From Eumeta japonica (lineage: Eukaryota; Arthropoda; Insecta; Lepidoptera; Psychidae), in contig BGZK01000160.1 of assembly GCA_005406025.1 (NCBI GenBank), forward strand, positions 496,001 to 560,000: 64,000 nucleotides of DNA. The letters are read 5' to 3'. The notes beneath the pieces are model-generated. The model did no database searches. It saw only the letters and a list, made by a program, of their open reading frames with translations, and had not been told where the DNA came from. The position numbers and the translations under genes are program-made. This document shows, in pieces, positions 25,799 through 37,770 of the stretch. Position 1 is the stretch's first letter. Every line of letters begins with the position of its first letter.

Positions 25799-26571
25799 TT
25801 AACATTTGTTGCTCTTGCCAATAAATGTGTTGCAATTAGGGCAATAATGTTCAGCATCTTTGAAAGTGTCAAAGCAATAGGGTATCAATCCAAGACAGCA
25901 CAGCGAACAGAACCTGAAATGTTAAGTTTACTTTAAAATCTCCATAAACAATTAAATATAGATAGCGAAGAAACTGTTAAAATAATGGAAGTAAATTGAA
26001 TAAATAAATAGTACATAATAATATAAAGCTAATTTTCATCACATTATTTAAAATAAATTCAGTGTCAATTTGAAATTTGCATTGATCTTCATATATACAT
26101 TATTTTTTTGATTGTGACTTATTAATAACAATATTGCTAAATATAAAATATGGATCATGATTAATATATATATACTTACATTGTGATTACACAAATAGAA
26201 CCAGCTGCTAGATGCGTGTGCCATGCAGTGCTGTAAACAACTCTCGTTGTAACTAGTTTATTACAGTTGAAACATGTTATAGTAGTCGGTTCAGTGCCCA
26301 CCGCAGGTGGTAAGACAATGCCCACCGGTACCGAAATTCCAGAAGAATGTGGCGGTGGTGGTGGTATCCCTTCTGCCGTCGGTTGTGCTGTTGTTATGGG
26401 ATGTGGGTATACACCTGGCGCAGTATACGATTTCGGTTGTGGATCATTATGTGATCCTGCGAGACCTTCACTTCCAGGAACTACAAAACCATATTGCGGG
26501 TTGCCTACGACGGATGAATAAGGTGGCGGCTGGTCGTTGTTAGCACTTTCTTGTCCTTGATATCTGTCCAT
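25799..26571 (-). CDS. LITAF-domain membrane protein, paralogue 2
   Basis: Two coding exons, 26571-26180 and 25913-25799, with a 266-base phase-2 intron, encode 168 residues. Exon 1 gives a Pro/Gly/Ser-rich cytosolic tail with PPPYSS near residue 17 and a poly-Pro stretch (GIPPPPPHSS), then the first zinc knuckle CFNCNK. Exon 2 supplies the hydrophobic Cys-rich segment (FCSLCCLGLIPYC) and the second knuckle HYCPNCN, ending SNKC. The last exon is 115 nt, the same length as in paralogue 1, and the intron cuts the same place in the domain (after GxICxxT). I start at ATG 26571; the five codons before it contain no ATG. Same strand as paralogue 1, about 3.7 kb upstream of it; the pair arose by local duplication. 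The role in endosomes is inferred from the family. Confidence 0.9.
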
Positions 26572-26735
26572 TGTGTACGCCGACAAAACGAAAATTTAGA
26601 AAATAGTTAACTATCTAATATATAAGTATGTAAGCTACAAGGTACGTTTAAACGCAGTTGATAAAATTATTAACTTGGTATGCCTTCAATTTATAACTGA
26701 AAACTTCCTACTAAAGCAGTAGCGCTCTCAGAAAA

Positions 26736-26743
26736 TGACGTCA
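26736..26743. promoter_or_regulatory. Palindromic CRE (TGACGTCA) upstream of LITAF paralogue 2
   Basis: A full consensus cAMP-response/ATF element lies 165 bases upstream of the start codon at 26,571. A DRE-like TTATCGATG lies further upstream near 26,836. Full 8-bp CREs are bound by CREB/ATF bZIP dimers and are commonest near transcription starts. Promoter position is inferred from distance alone; no initiator was assigned. Confidence 0.4.
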
Positions 26744-27534
26744 CAACTTTTAGTGCGAAATCTGACGAGGTTACGACTGATAAAAATTGACAAACATGAT
26801 GGACAATAACAATCACAGAGTAGTTAGATAGTGTTTATCGATGTTGGCTATGATCGATATTAACAATATTTTTACATTGATATCAATATTCGATTTTGAA
26901 AAATTGAAAGTTATGCCAATGAAAACCGCATTAAAAAAAATTAAATGCCTTTAAAAACATCGTCGTTAACACCTGCGTTCTATAAATATTCATATGAAAC
27001 TAGATGCTTCCATGTTTACGGGTACTTTTTTTATATTTTTATTATTTGTTATCCGTTCCTTTTGCTTAAAACATATTAATATTGATGTAATTTACTTTTT
27101 TTCAGATTATCAACAAAACGATTTCGGAGCAATTTAAAAATGAAAGGAAAGAAAAAATTGAACAGCCACAATTATTACAATTCAATGTAACAACATTTTA
27201 CTTATCAATGCACTGAGCTCTACATTAAAGATATACAAATTTAATACAATAATATCTTCGATATGTCAATTAGTTTCTGAGACAATAAAATTAAGTAAAT
27301 GTGTGACGCAAGAAACAAAAAAGATTAAGCTAATCTGTTTTAGATAGATTTCTCAATTACCTTCTTATAAATCTTTCAACGGTGTTTATTAATTACAAAG
27401 AACACTTGACATTACACTGCAAAATTAAGTTTGGCAAAACTAGCAGTCTTAATAATATATTCTATGAAAGCTAATTGGTGAGTGCTTGTCAATAAAGAAA
27501 TAAAATTCTAGATGAAGAAATTGTTGTGTGCAAT

Positions 27535-27840
27535 GTAAATACTTCAAAACGGGTGACAGAACGGGTCGTGGATATAAACGGGTCTAGACTGATATGTCTA
27601 GGAAGTCTAGGATGATAATGTGTAATGAAAATAAAGATGATAGATTATAACATAGTCAAATTAAATTAAATGTACGATAGCTAGTGAGAGATAGGTGGAT
27701 CCTTTATCCGGTATATTGTCGAATTCCATAAAAATCATTTTTGAATTCATTATTGGGTTCAACAATCACCATTACCTACTTTTCGATTAATCTACAATAA
27801 TATTGTAAGATGATAAACAAAAGGTACTGTTGAAGACTAG
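27535..27840 (+). repeat. Dispersed repeat, left copy flanking the hAT relic
   Basis: The words CAAAACGGG, then GGTCGTGG(A/G)TATAAA, and at the far end TACTGTTGAA recur in the same order at 31,080-31,510. The two copies bracket the hAT relic at 27,992-30,536. Alignment is loose and by eye. Element class unknown. Confidence 0.4.
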
Positions 27841-27991
27841 TATGTACGAAGCAACTAATTATAAATATCTATGCTTTTTCACATTTTCCATAAGAAACCC
27901 AAAATTTACCAACTCTATCTATTAATTATCATTATTGTTTCCTTGTTTATCTTGTTTCTGCCCACTTTTCATATTTTAACTTTATTTAAAT

Positions 27992-30536
27992 CAATGGTTC
28001 CTAACCTTTTATGGACTACCGCCCACTTTACAAGAAAACAAAATTCCAATGCCCCCCTTTATATAATAGTTAATTATACTATTTTTATATGTCTGTCTAT
28101 TAGCTATTAATAATCACAAGTTAAAAATTAATTCTCTCTCTCTTTTTTTGTAATCGTACTACTCAAGGTCGTGGCTGAGGGTCCTGATTATTAATTATTT
28201 CAAAATACTAAAACGTGTTATAATAAAAACATTTAATTCAGACAGAGATCATACAGAGTGTTATGATCAAAATTATAACTTAATCAACAAATGCAAGACA
28301 ATACACAAAGCTGGAGCACCCCGCTTTGGTGTACTGCACAATGGCAAAGACAAGACGATTAATCAAAATTAGTAAAAAAATATAATAAAAAACGACATTC
28401 ATTAAGAAACATAAACATTAATGTGACGGTTGAGGCTAGTGGAGTTTTAACAATTTGTTAATGTAGAGTTTCAATTTAATTAACATCAGTCGCAAATCAC
28501 CACGTTCAGTGATTTGTAGTGTAGGTATTCCTTTTCTTAAACAGTAAATTAGTTACTGCACTAAACCCAGGCTCAGTCAAATATGATGAAGGAAATGCAA
28601 TTAAAAATTTCTGTACTATTTCCCGCAATCCAGGGTAGAGAGATAATATTGATTTTTGCAGTCAGAACTTTTGGTATCCATTTCTGAATTTTACTTTTAA
28701 TTTTACATCAATTGTGAGTTCTACGAATTATTCTTCTAAATTTGATGATTTTGCTATATCTGCTTTTGCGAAAGGGTCTGAAACCCTGCTCGGTACATTC
28801 ATATTTAAAATAACCTGGAATCGTTCTGTAGAATCAGAATGAAGAGCGTTCAGGTGTTGGCAGTAAGTAAGTAAATCTTCCTGTTTTACCGATAATGCTA
28901 AAAGTGGTTATATTCACTTTTTCCTAGACTTCGTTTGAATAGAAGAAGTTTTCCCACAAAAGTGATGTTTTTTGTTTTTATCAAATTCAACACATCACTT
29001 TGCGTAAATTAACATAATTAAATATTTTAAAAAGGTCTTTCAAATAAGCGATGTCATTTTTGGACGCAATCAAGTTTCCGGGTAGTCTATAGTCTCTATT
29101 TTCAAGAAAGTTTCGTACTGAGTCAAATAGATTGAAAAGCGATTCAGACAAACGCCTTTCGAAAGCCATTGTACTTCTGTGTGCAGCACTGAGCGATTAT
29201 TTATAGTCTTCATCATTTTCACTACAAAGTTGCCCAAATAATCTGTTATTTAACGATTTACTTGTTTTCTTGTTGACTGTTCTAATAACGTAATAGTGTG
29301 ACGCATGCAGGCGTTCATTAATATTTTTGTAACCAAGTGCTGACGATGAATAACACAATATACAGCGAGTAAATTTGGTATTGCTTATTTTAAATGCGCA
29401 ATGAAACCCTTATGACGCTCCGTCATTGCTGGAGCAACATCTATAGCAACTGACAAAATATTATGAATAGGAATTTCTTTCTCTTGAAAAAAAAAAACGT
29501 ACATAATATTAAATATGGATTCTCCCTTTGGATCAGTTTCCAAATTTTTTGCAAATAATAACTCTTGACAATTTTTTTATTTTTTTACGAATCAGATGTA
29601 AGCCAAGAGTAGTGCTTCGTCATTTGGTAAAGTTGATTTATCGAGTTGAATGGAAAATTTGGAAGTCTTTGAGTAATCACATAATGATAGTTTAACGTCT
29701 TTAGCTATTTCATCGATTTTTTTTTGCACTGTATTATTACTCAAAGGATTTTTTTTGACGATATCTGATAGCGTCTTATGATGAAGAACATCGTTTCGAT
29801 TATCTCTGACTGCCGGCATAATTAATTCCTCACCAATTATGTGTGTTTTCCCGGTTTTGCGATTAATAACGAAATATTATATGAAGCTCGTAGTCTATCA
29901 TTTTCTTGTTTAGAATGATGCAAAAAGGTTTGATATAATTGGCTGTTTAAAATATTTCTTTTCAAGTTCTTGAGAATAGGATAAATATTTTTATGAAATG
30001 ATTTTGAAGCCTAGAAGGTTTCATGGTTTCACTTGAAAATACTTTTTGGCAAATTAAACACATTCGTTTGTTGGAGTTTGTGTAAATCTATATTTCAAAT
30101 ATTCCTTGTTGAACTGCCGACATTTCTTCTTAGTTTCAGGTATTTTGTAATTCACAATTTCAATTTCAATTTATAGAAAGTTATAAAAATAATGGCGATA
30201 ATAATTTCTTCATTTTATCAGTCTCGTGCGAGTATGGATCACTGCCAAATTACACAAAAACAATAAGACATTAGAAGAGCTATCCCTATATTTTAGAGAT
30301 ATGATTACGCTATTATAGTAAGACGCAAATCTTAGACAGCTAGACAAAATATTTTTTCATCAAAATAGATGTATTTTTAAATTCTTTAATTATATTAAAT
30401 TTCTTAATAGCTAGGTATATCGCGACCACCCCTTGACTGTCATAACGCCCCCCATTTGCCTTTGGACCCGCTACCGCCCCCATGAAAAGCTCCAGCGCCC
30501 ATTATGGGGCGGTAACGCCCCCGTTGGTAACTTTCG
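27992..30536 (-). mobile_element. Decayed hAT transposon (ZBED5/SCAND3-like transposase)
   Basis: Flanked by near-identical octamers ATTTAAAT (27984-27991) and ATTTAAAC (30537-30544). The ends are degenerate inverted repeats: CAATGGTTCCTAACC on the left and, read inwards from the right, CGAAAGTTACCAAC; both are followed by ACCGCCC-type sequence. The minus strand carries a broken transposase in several frames: a BED-finger remnant near 30,010-30,070 (CLICQKVFSSE), an N-terminal transposase segment at 29,819-29,592 (PLSNNTVQKKIDEIAKDV and STLPNDEALLLAYI) and a segment at 29,169-28,987 (KNDIAYLKDLFKIFN). These phrases are characteristic of hAT transposases related to domesticated ZBED5/SCAND3. 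Frameshifts and stops separate them, so it is inactive. Confidence 0.85.
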
Positions 30537-31079
30537 ATTTAAACAAAAAAAAAAGCCAAAAGAAAATTTATATATTTTATTAAATTTGATTTAAGGTATA
30601 GAAAATATTAATGGTCGAATATAAGAGATGGGTGGAAAATAAATAATAATTAGACGTAAATGTGATACTTATAGGTATAATTAAAATGGACGTTTACAAA
30701 CTGTATCAAATATGAATAAAAGAATGCACGTGTATATATGATACAATACAAGTGTATAATCCGTATGCATGAGTAATAATGCAAGTATGGATAAATGTCG
30801 TCTAACAGCGCGAAACAGCTGCATAAAATGATAGATAATAATTAGCTTATTATTCCATAATTCCTAGTGAGGATAAATGGCAAATTACAATATGACGTTA
30901 AGCATTAATAACGCGCCGATGTATTTTATTTCAGATTGGCAGAAGTTATAAATGTAACTAAATGAATATTACTCAATCTATTTGAATGGAACAAAAATGT
31001 GTTAATGAGTAGTGATACAACCCCGCGAAGCTGGGCCCGTCGTAGCTAACTCCTAAAAACACAAGGGAAGTAGATTAGT

Positions 31080-31510
31080 AAAGTATCAAAACGGGGAAAA
31101 CAGAAATGGTCGTGGGTATAAATGAAGTTAACCTAATGAAATGCCATTGAGGAATGGAAGCGAAGGTGATGAATGATAACAGAAATTAAATTCAAAAATT
31201 CAATACGGAACAATTAAATAATTACTTAAAGAATCTCTGTAAAAGCAGAAAAGGTGATATAAAAGAAGATTCAGTTTCTTTGCAGAAGATAGAAATTTTT
31301 CTCTTCTTCTATAACATCAAATGATTATGAAAATGAACAGGACTGGAATCCATGAAATAGGTACCTTATTTGGTGGATACCTTCGTCTAATATATTAATC
31401 AATTCTACTATTCTCACTTTCGTCCTCATTATTGATAGTAAATTCAACATCTATTGAAAAAAGGTGTACATCCAAAAATACTGTTGAAAATCAGTGGTTA
31501 TGAATTAGCT
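31080..31510 (+). repeat. Dispersed repeat, right copy flanking the hAT relic
   Basis: Shares the ordered words described for 27,535-27,840. Just upstream, GAAGCTGGGCCCGTCGTAG (31,026-31,044) resembles the CGAAGCCGGGGCGGGTCG phrase common in insect repeat tails. Nearby, TAAATAATAATTAGA blocks at 30,640 and 31,745 form another short repeated word pair. Confidence 0.35.
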
Positions 31511-32279
31511 AAACGAAATAAACGTATACACACTTTTGTGTTACACTTATTACATTTTGTCTTAGAAACTTAGAATTTTGGAACTAAATTTCTTACTGCC
31601 ATTCTTGTCTCAAAGTTTTTATATTTTTCTTCTGTTGTTCTAAAGTAAAATATTCGGAAAGAAAATTTACGTATCTTTACAAAAAGGTTGCTTTTCTCAC
31701 TTACAGAAAAGGTTGTTAGACGATTATGAGAGATGGACGAGAAGTAAATAATAATTAGAGATATAATATGATATAGTACAAACTGAATATATGGTACGTG
31801 ATACACGATGTATTCGTCTATTGCTGTTGGATCATTCAAAATAATATTTTTAATATCTAAAACTGCAAAGCAAATGAACCTGGATATTTGCAGATGGAAA
31901 GTACATAAGTGACAGTGATTATATTACATCAAGTACAATAAGGTACTTCAATGACACACACATTATAGAAGATCTTAATTTCAACGCCAGCCATCGTATT
32001 TTTTCTAGATCAATTGTGCAGAATGAAATTTTTTTTCTTGGAGGAATGAGATAAGCTAATAAGCTGATAGTCCTAAAACTCTGCATAACCGAAAGCCGTA
32101 ACAAAAACAAATTTATGAGTCATATTTGGGAGCTTTGCATTGCCGTGGCAATGTGATTCTATGATTATTGACCTAGGCTAGCGCTCCGGTACGAGCGAGG
32201 AAAAGAAGGTTTTGTTAATTGGACTATTTTTTTTTTATCTTTGACCGCTTCTACGAACGAGAAGTATTTGACGACTGTA

Positions 32280-33050
32280 ATTAATTTGTTAGTCAGGTTC
32301 GCGGCGGCGTTAAATTTTTTTTGTGAATTGTGAATTCTTTTGTGTCGTTAAGTGAAATTATCGAGAAGTGATTTATCAGATCGTCGTTTCAGCTCGTCCA
32401 TGGTGAACGTCTGTCGCGCCTTTGTCGTCACGGGCAAAGCGGTGCCGCTGTCCGCCATCGCATCGGCGGATTATAATGTCGACATTATATCTTTTACGGT
32501 GAAAAATGCAGTAACGTTAGCCTCGTTAACGACGGCGTTTGCGGGTTTTGGATTTATTGACAACTCAGATGTCTGCTTGGCTCATAAATTTCAGTGCCGC
32601 CTGTGAAGGCTGTCTCCAGCTAGCATCACAACAAGTAGTTCTGAAAGTGTGTGTGGGCGAGTACATTTAGGCGCCGGAGTGATTTTTATCTTAGAGGTCG
32701 GTAATATTCCCTTTGTAAGCCCATGGGCATACGCAGTGTTTTTGGATTTTAGGAAGTTCCTTTCGTAATATTGACCATCGATCCAGGATTTGGCCTCCGA
32801 CTTGTCTGAGGGGTGAACGATAAGGAACGGGTGTTGATGGTTTCCATCGAGTTTCTAGCTTTATGTCGGAGTAGGGATGGGTGGGCGAAGCTAGAGAGGC
32901 ACAATAATCTTCGAAATACTTAAGTACATTTAGGAGATCGCTGCTGGCCAGGTATGACAGTAGCATTATGTTGGCTATCATCGACTCATCTACTTTAAAG
33001 CTGATGCTAGAAATAGAAGTAAACACCGACATACGTGTATTAGAAATATA
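32280..33050. other. Unassigned block with two overlapping open frames
   Basis: GC content rises here. On the plus strand a frame from the ATG at 32400 (MVNVCRAFVVTGKAVPLSAI) runs to 32606. On the minus strand a 113-codon frame covers 33032-32691 (contains PTHPYSDIKLETRWKPS). Neither matches a family I know and neither has convincing splice sites. Position immediately before a LINE reverse-transcriptase relic makes a retroelement 5' region plausible, but this is a guess. Confidence 0.25.
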
Positions 33051-33319
33051 CGATTATTTACTTAGATTAGAAATGAACAAAGTTAAAGCTTACATGAATA
33101 CAATTTGAGCAAAAAAAAAAAACGATTAGAGTGCCAGAAAAAAACATTACTTAATATGAAACAAAAAAAATAGTACATCAGACAAAATTCAATCTTAACA
33201 AATAGGTAAGAGAAAGCGTAAAGAGCACACGTAAACAGCGAAAATAAAAAAAAAGTAAGGAAATATAAAGACGAATTTCAAAAAATAAGTGTCTTAAAGA
33301 AGTTATTTGAAATAAAAAA

Positions 33320-34200
33320 AAAAAAAGGAAAAGAATGGATTTCTAGATTAAAAGGCACCCGATCTGATCAAATGATAAAACACACAGAAATTCACAGACT
33401 AGCTATTGATTATTATAGAATTTTTTATACTGATAAAGGTGCTAATCAAGTAGCGGATGCCAATAAAATGGCAACTAACAGATAAGATAATTTATCACCA
33501 ATATTTACAGTAAAATTACAGAAAACAATGTATACACAAAGATTAGAATAAATGCCAGAACTGGACAATATACGAAATTATCTGATAGGAGCCATAGGAA
33601 AAATTAAGCCCAATTCTAACGTTCTTCAATGATGTACTTAACTAATGATTTTTAGTTAGTGGTGAGAATGACATATCATTTTCTTGTACAAGAGATGAGT
33701 TAAAAATGACTTTCACAATTGTAGACAAATAAGCCTTATTTCAAACGAATACAAAGTCTTTAAGAAGATAATTTTAGAAAAATTAACAATATCCTTAATG
33801 AAAACCAACCCACAGAATAGGGAGGATTTAGAAAAACTTTTGCACCGTATTTCAAAGCACACAATATCAACGAATTTAGAGCTACACATAGCTTTTATTG
33901 ATTATTCTGTTATAAATTATTTGAGAGTTTAAACAATGACTGTATTTGGCGAGGATTAAGACAAAGAGGAGTGGAAAATACCAAAATTGACATAATTAGA
34001 AACATCTACAGTAAGAGTAAAAGCAATATACAATCATTTCCATAAAGAAAGATACCAGACCCGCTGCTTCCCAAAATATTTAGTGCGGCGCTGGTCATTA
34101 CAAAAGTGGACTGAGACGATGTTATTAATAGTAGTAGTTAAATCATTTGAGATTCGATGATGGCCATATTTTTCTGGAAGAATATCTGAAGAAATTCCAG
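33320..34200 (+). pseudogene. Degenerate RTE-type LINE reverse transcriptase
   Basis: Several short plus-strand segments in shifting frames follow the order of a non-LTR reverse transcriptase: SLISNEYKVFKKII near 33,733, an ENQPTE-like phrase near 33,800, IAFIDYS near 33,890, IWRGLRQRGVENTKID near 33,950, then LPKIFSAALVITKVD near 34,070. The element family is the 'endonuclease-reverse transcriptase' type frequent in moths and close to the RTE clade. Stops and frameshifts occur throughout; the region after 34,140 still resembles the catalytic FADDL block in nucleotides only. Inactive. Confidence 0.75.
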
Positions 34201-34879
34201 GTTGTAATACAAAGTTGTTGAATAGCGTCCTATCAGCGTTGTGCTAAGTGCGCTAGGATATGCTATTATTTTGTCGGGCATTGGATTAATAACACCGATT
34301 TCTTTTTACCTGACTACGTGACACAAATGGAGGTAACGTGTTTATCAGCAATATCAGTCTATGTGTGCATTCGTGTGTGCGTACGTGTGCGCGTTCACTA
34401 AAACTAATCGTAACCAAAACATAGTATGGCGACAACCAGATCCCGTATTGTGAAAAACAAAAAAAAATTAAAGTCGACAAATTACCTCAAGTAGGGTACC
34501 GTTGAATGTATCACAATTCTTCATTTTGAACGACCATTTCGGATCTACAATGATATAAAGCCATTCTCACCTAAATTTCCTAAATTTATAATAAAACCAT
34601 GATATAGCTATAGTACATATCGATATGTAATCGTATAATAGATCTTAATAACGCAAACGACAATTATTATAAAATAAAACCAGAATGACGGCCGTAAAAT
34701 AAAAAAAATGACGTAGAAACACAAAAAAAGTTTCACGCCACATTGAGTGACATACGTAGGGCGCACTGAAAATTTCTGGAATTAATGAGAAAAAATCACA
34801 ATGAATTGTCAAAAATGAATTTATTGTTTAAAAAATATTCTCAGCATAAATGCACTTTTTTCATACAAATAAACCTATT

Positions 34880-36080
34880 TTGAAAACATTTACGCTACTC
34901 CTTCTTGGTGACCTCGGAAACATGTTCCTTTACGACAGCCTCTTCTAGTGATGAAATTCGTTGACCCTTAATTGGAGTCACGAAGGGCCAGGTCGGGGCT
35001 GTATGCAGGATTGCTCGTAAGTTCTACGTTTTTTCTCTTTCGAATATTTGTCTGTTTGGTCGTGTGGGAAATAGCATTGTCGTGGTGCAAGGTAACGTAA
35101 ATAAATTTAAACGTTCGGCGTAATGTTCTATTGAAGGTATATACGCCCCTGAAACCGTCATGCTATTTTGCCAATGCCATCTGTAATGAGAACGTCATAC
35201 CGTTACCGGGTAATTTTATAACAGGATAAGGTTAAGAAGAGAATAATTCTTAAACACGGCAACAGATGGCTGAGCTCCAAAAAAAAAAATCGGGAAATAA
35301 ATTCTGCAGTGGACGTTAGCAATAAAATAAAAGGGCACAGCAGAATTTATATAAAAGACATCAAGACATTTACGGTTATTTTTACGGAGTTTGTTACTTC
35401 CGGTAAATAAATGGTCGTGTACCAATCACTATTCACGGTACGACAATTCTCCAAAGTAACAGTAGCCACGTGTCCAGTTTCATTAAAAGAAAAGCCATCA
35501 TCCGCTTAGAGGCACTTCACTCGCTCGACACTTTGGTTGGTTTCGGCTCATCACGATAGACCCATACGGTCGATTGCTGATTTGTTTTGGGGTCGTAGCA
35601 ATAAATCCATGTTTTATCACCTGTTATTGTATCCCATATCAAATTTGACGTCCCTTCGTTCAATCTGGTAAATATGGCATTGCACCAAGTGACGCGGTCC
35701 GTTTTAAGAGCTGCAGTAAAAATTGTGTGGGTTCCACCGCGAGAACAGTTTTATTATACCCAAATTTTTGTGTAGGGTTGATCGTATTCGACTCATGGTT
35801 ATGCCTAAGTATGTCAGAAACTCATGGTAGGTCACATGTCTGTCTGTTTCGATTATACAGCCCACAGGATCGAAGTTTTTGATGTTCACAGCGGTAGACG
35901 GACGATCATAACGAAATTCGTCCCTGAGATTCACACAATTGCGCTTGAATTCTGCAAACAATTGGCTTGCATAGTATTGCATCGCCAAAAGCAGTTTAAA
36001 GCCAAGCAAGACTTTGGCTAAGCTGTCAAATTACACTTAAAGTCGTAGAAAGTCATATTTAGAACATTTTTACGAATTAA
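34880..36080 (-). pseudogene. Mariner-family transposase relic 1
   Basis: The minus-strand N-terminal part is open over 101 codons (36009-35704) and contains RPSTAVNIKNFDPVGCIIET, RHVTYHEF and LHKNLG, the helix-turn-helix region of mariner transposases. Further downstream, in other frames, come GHVATVTLENCRTVNSDWYT (about 35,450), LHHDNAISHT (about 35,080) with its catalytic Asp and PAYSPDLAP (about 35,000). The order matches a full-length transposase, but frameshifts and stops break it. Terminal inverted repeats were not identified with confidence. Confidence 0.85.
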
Positions 36081-36367
36081 ATCCACAGTGATGAAGATAC
36101 GCAATTTTTGAAACGACGCCACAATGTGAACCCAATCAACAGTTAGATGAAACAAACTGTATTCTACAGCCAAAAAAATTCCATTTTCAAATCAAAGAGT
36201 TCATATTCAAAAGTAATAGGGTGATTCCATTCTAACTGTGATATTTAATCTCCTGTATTGTTTGTTCTCACTGGTCATTAATTAATAATCTACTAATGAG
36301 ATTTTTGTGTTACTTGGATAATAATAAATATATTTCAACATTATTTTTATATAATTTAACTTGCCAC

Positions 36368-36468
36368 TCAGAAAAAACTTTTATTATATCACTTAAATGT
36401 ACCTTGTCATGTCTGACACGGTACTTGCGGTACTGGCATTTAAGTGATATAATAATAGTTTTCTCTGA
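36368..36468. repeat. Inverted repeat: 32-bp arms, 37-base loop
   Basis: Arms 36368-36399 and 36437-36468 match at 30 of 32 positions (core ATTATATCACTTAAATG). The loop holds GGTACTTGCGGTAC, itself partly symmetrical. It lies just outside the mariner relic and resembles a snap-back MITE. Confidence 0.85.
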
Positions 36469-36879
36469 CATCGTTGCTGACGAGAAAGATATCTTAATTT
36501 AATGTTAAAAGAGTATTAAATATTAATTAATAAAAAAAAATAATTGGAAAAATTAAAAAAGACCCCGACTGCGTAAAAAGCAACTAAAAATATGTAAAGA
36601 AACAAGATCATGTAAAGAAAAATCATCCAAATAAATATGATAAATACTTGCAGTCGAAGGCCTTAGATTAAATGTTTTCTTACTTGCTGCGACTCCTGTA
36701 CAACTGCGTGAAAAGATGGAAACGCAATCGAGCCTTTTTATAATTTTTTTATTCATCCTATACTGGGCTTGTATACTTAGAAAATAGCCATAATGGCCCT
36801 CATATGTGACGCGAAGTGTATCAAACGCAACGCGTAGTATGCAGTTTGTTTAATTTACTGTCGAAGTTCAATCTAAACA

Positions 36880-36933
36880 TCCTATACCTACCACCCGAAT
36901 GAGACATACCTCATTCGGGTGGTAGGTATAGGA
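36880..36933. repeat. Perfect 24-bp inverted repeat with 6-base loop
   Basis: Arm 36880-36903 (starts TCCTATACCTACCACC) and arm 36910-36933 (ends GGTGGTAGGTATAGGA) are exact reverse complements around ACATAC. Flanking sequence shows only weak further symmetry (TAATTTACTGTCGA on the left against TAAATTACTGTAGA on the reverse of the right). Confidence 0.95.
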
Positions 36934-37479
36934 CTCGTCTAAATTTCTTTAAATTCTCGTGTCTACAGTAATTTAATGACCGGGTGCTATGTCAAGTACA
37001 AAGTGAACAAGTGTTTACTTTATAAGGTTATGTAGAAAGACCTATCTGAATTATATGTGAGTTAGCGTTAGAGATGTAAGACGTTTTATATGCGATAACT
37101 GACACGAGCTGATTGAACTGACCAACATAATAGCGACACGTCGACACAGATAGCGTTGGTATCGAAGTAGGTAAAATGTAACGTTACATTTGTGAAGACG
37201 TAATTTATATTAAATAACACTACTAATTTTTATGGATTGTACGGTGACTTTAGATATCACTTTTGATTCTACGAGTTTGGGGGATCGACATTTGTTGATA
37301 ATCTTGATTAAAATTTTTATATCATAAATTATAATATAAAACTTGAAATACATTATCATATTTTTTTACTCATTAGAAATTTAGTTCTGCTAATTATGCA
37401 ATTAAAATTAGGCTTTAGAAAGTAATAAACTAAAAATAAAAGTTTTGACATTTTAAACTTATTTTTAATATCTAATCCA

Positions 37480-37770
37480 TGTGAATCATCCTGAAATTTG
37501 GCATTGGTATATAGTTCTAATGAAAATTATATGGAGTCATTGAACTGATCTGTTGATGGAGCCAGAAGTAGTGGAACTCCATAACGGAATAAAATATCCT
37601 AGCCGCGTTTGGGCTTGTTGGAATCATCTTGAGGATTACTTTGGCCATGACGATTTTCAGGGTTTGATGATGGGGCCGGAAGGTAGACACAAGAGCTTTA
37701 TAACGTACCTTAGCTGTAAACACGGCTTAATGGATTTTTTTCTTGGGATGCCCTTTGGCTATGTTTAATT
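37480..37770. repeat. Lepidopteran-type repeat (GATGATGGGGCCGGAAGG phrase)
   Basis: Phrases GATGGAGCCAGAAGTAGTGG, GTTTGGGCTTGTTGGAATC, TTTGATGATGGGGCCGGAAG and GGGATGCCCTTTGGCTAT are ones I associate with a common lepidopteran interspersed repeat. Open frames on both strands (71 and 68 codons) are by-products: neither has protein-like composition or splice sites. Confidence 0.4.

Noticed and set aside
34340..34395. TGTGTGCGTACGTGTGCGCG alternating purine-pyrimidine stretch as a Z-DNA regulatory site
   Set aside because: Short, with interruptions, and no gene nearby; ordinary degenerate microsatellite.
37553..37768. 71-codon plus-strand frame and its minus-strand partner as genes
   Set aside because: The nucleotide phrases match a dispersed lepidopteran repeat, both strands are open by chance, and no family is recognisable.
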